From positions 1 through 5,486 of the forward strand of contig JAIEMH010000140.1 in NCBI GenBank assembly GCA_019752245.1: 5,486 nucleotides of DNA, read 5' to 3'. A program made the translations under genes and the position numbers. A model generated the notes under the pieces. The model saw only the letters and a list, made by a program, of their open reading frames with translations. It did not search any database and had not been told where the DNA came from. Origin of the DNA: Flavobacteriaceae bacterium. GTDB taxonomy: Bacteria; Bacteroidota; Bacteroidia; Flavobacteriales; Flavobacteriaceae. Positions within the stretch are counted from its first letter, which is position 1. Every line of letters begins with the position of its first letter. Shown here piece after piece: positions 4,943-5,486 of this stretch.

Positions 4943-4962
4943 AAGTAAATTAAAAAGTCATC

Positions 4963-5433
4963 ATGAAAAAAATCATTTTACTAGCACTTATTCAAACCTC
5001 AATTTCATTTGCACAAACGTCCGATGAGCAAATGCTTAAAGCAATTTACAAATCGGCTCTAACCGAAAGCCACTGTTACTCTTGGTTGGATGATTTGTCT
5101 AATAAAATTGGACAACGATTATCGGGTTCTGCAGGAGCGGCAAAAGCAGTGCAATATACCAAGTCACAAATGGAGTTAATAGGTTTAGACAAAGTCTATC
5201 TTCAAGAAGTTATGGTGCCAAAATGGGTGAGAGGCGAAAAAGAACAAGCTTATTTACAAGTTGGAAAGCAAAAGAAAGCGTTCCCAATTTGTGCGTTAGG
5301 AATGTCGGTTGCAACACCTAAAAATGGAATCCTAGCCAATGTTATTGAAGTAAAAAGTCTTGATGAATTAAAAGAACTTGGCGAAGCCAAAGTAAAAGGA
5401 AAAATAATATTCTCTTTTTGGAAATTAATTTAG
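4963..5433 (+). pseudogene. Secreted M28 family peptidase, truncated after the N-terminal third
   Basis: The reading frame gives 156 aa. A signal peptide (MKKIILLALIQTSISFA, cleavage probably after A17) is followed by a typical N-terminus of Bacteroidota M28 zinc peptidases of the carboxypeptidase Q-like group: CYSWLDDLSNKIGQRLSGSAG (38-58), an amphipathic helix to about 73, and VYLQEVMVPKWVRGEKE (78-94). The match continues to VKGKIIF (144-150). There the family continues into an FN-P segment, but this frame reads SFWKLI and stops at 5431-5433. Full-length members are about 450-470 aa, and all zinc ligands lie in the missing part, so the product cannot be an active peptidase. No other frame continues the protein within the window, so a simple frameshift does not explain the break. 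Insertion or rearrangement at about 5412 is the likely cause. The promoter and start are intact. Confidence 0.75.
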
Positions 5434-5486
5434 CAAAGAGAGAAAAATGCTGAAATATTGAGACGGAATGACATTGAGAATAGCGG
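5413..5486. other. Sequence unrelated to M28 beyond the break; possible element end
   Basis: From about 5413 the sequence no longer encodes the expected peptidase and has stops in all plus frames. TCTCTTT (5411-5417) is repeated inverted as AAAGAGA (5435-5441), starting at the break itself, and ATTGAGA is repeated directly at 5457-5463 and 5473-5479. The composition (CGGAATGACATT) recalls dispersed intergenic repeats of Bacteroidota, but I cannot identify an insertion sequence from 74 bases. Confidence 0.35.

Noticed and set aside
5401..5486. Simple frameshift in the M28 gene
   Set aside because: All three plus frames after 5412 hit stops and none reads like the expected FN-P region, so a single base gain or loss cannot restore it.

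Overview
The window looks like chromosomal DNA of a member of the Flavobacteriaceae or a close Bacteroidota relative. The reasons are the AT-rich composition, few Shine-Dalgarno sites, promoters of the TTG / TAnnTTTG type, and several protein types I recognise from Flavobacterium-like genomes: the HTH_34 regulator with its membrane-protein partner, a DUF2809 protein, the 'MARQTG' unknown family and a secreted M28 peptidase. No rRNA, tRNA, CRISPR array or transposase was seen.

Layout. 1-238 is mostly non-coding and holds the terminator of the next gene. 239-988 (minus) encodes an unknown flavobacterial protein with its own promoter. 989-1310 is a repeat-bearing intergenic stretch with an 11-bp tandem repeat and helically phased GTCAAA repeats. 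1311-4871 holds seven tightly packed minus-strand genes. Read in the direction of transcription they are: a multi-pass membrane protein, a permuted papain-like hydrolase (YiiX type), a small winged-helix regulator, a DUF2809 membrane protein, an MpaB/Lcp-type (DUF2236) oxygenase-like protein, a Coq4-like protein with an intact zinc motif, and a three-helix membrane protein. 4872-4962 is a divergent promoter region. 4963-5433 (plus) is the N-terminal third of a secreted M28 peptidase that loses homology at about 5412. The last 53-74 bases are foreign to that gene.

The main point of interest is regulatory. Two 30-bp blocks that match at 27 of 30 positions, each containing the perfect 19-bp palindrome TACTTTG-N5-CAAAGTA, sit 0 and 3 bases upstream of two start codons (blocks 4872-4901 and 3230-3259). 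They divide the seven genes into two units: 4871 to 3275 (membrane protein, hydrolase, regulator) and 3226 to 1311 (DUF2809, oxygenase-like, Coq4-like, membrane protein). Because the regulator lies in the first unit, the simplest reading is an autoregulated two-operon module controlled by that winged-helix protein. The second operon combines two families whose studied members act on prenylated substrates (Coq4 on the ubiquinone precursor, MpaB/Lcp on farnesyl chains or polyisoprene), in a lineage that normally makes menaquinone and not ubiquinone. A membrane prenyl-lipid or quinone function is therefore a reasonable hypothesis, but it is inference only.
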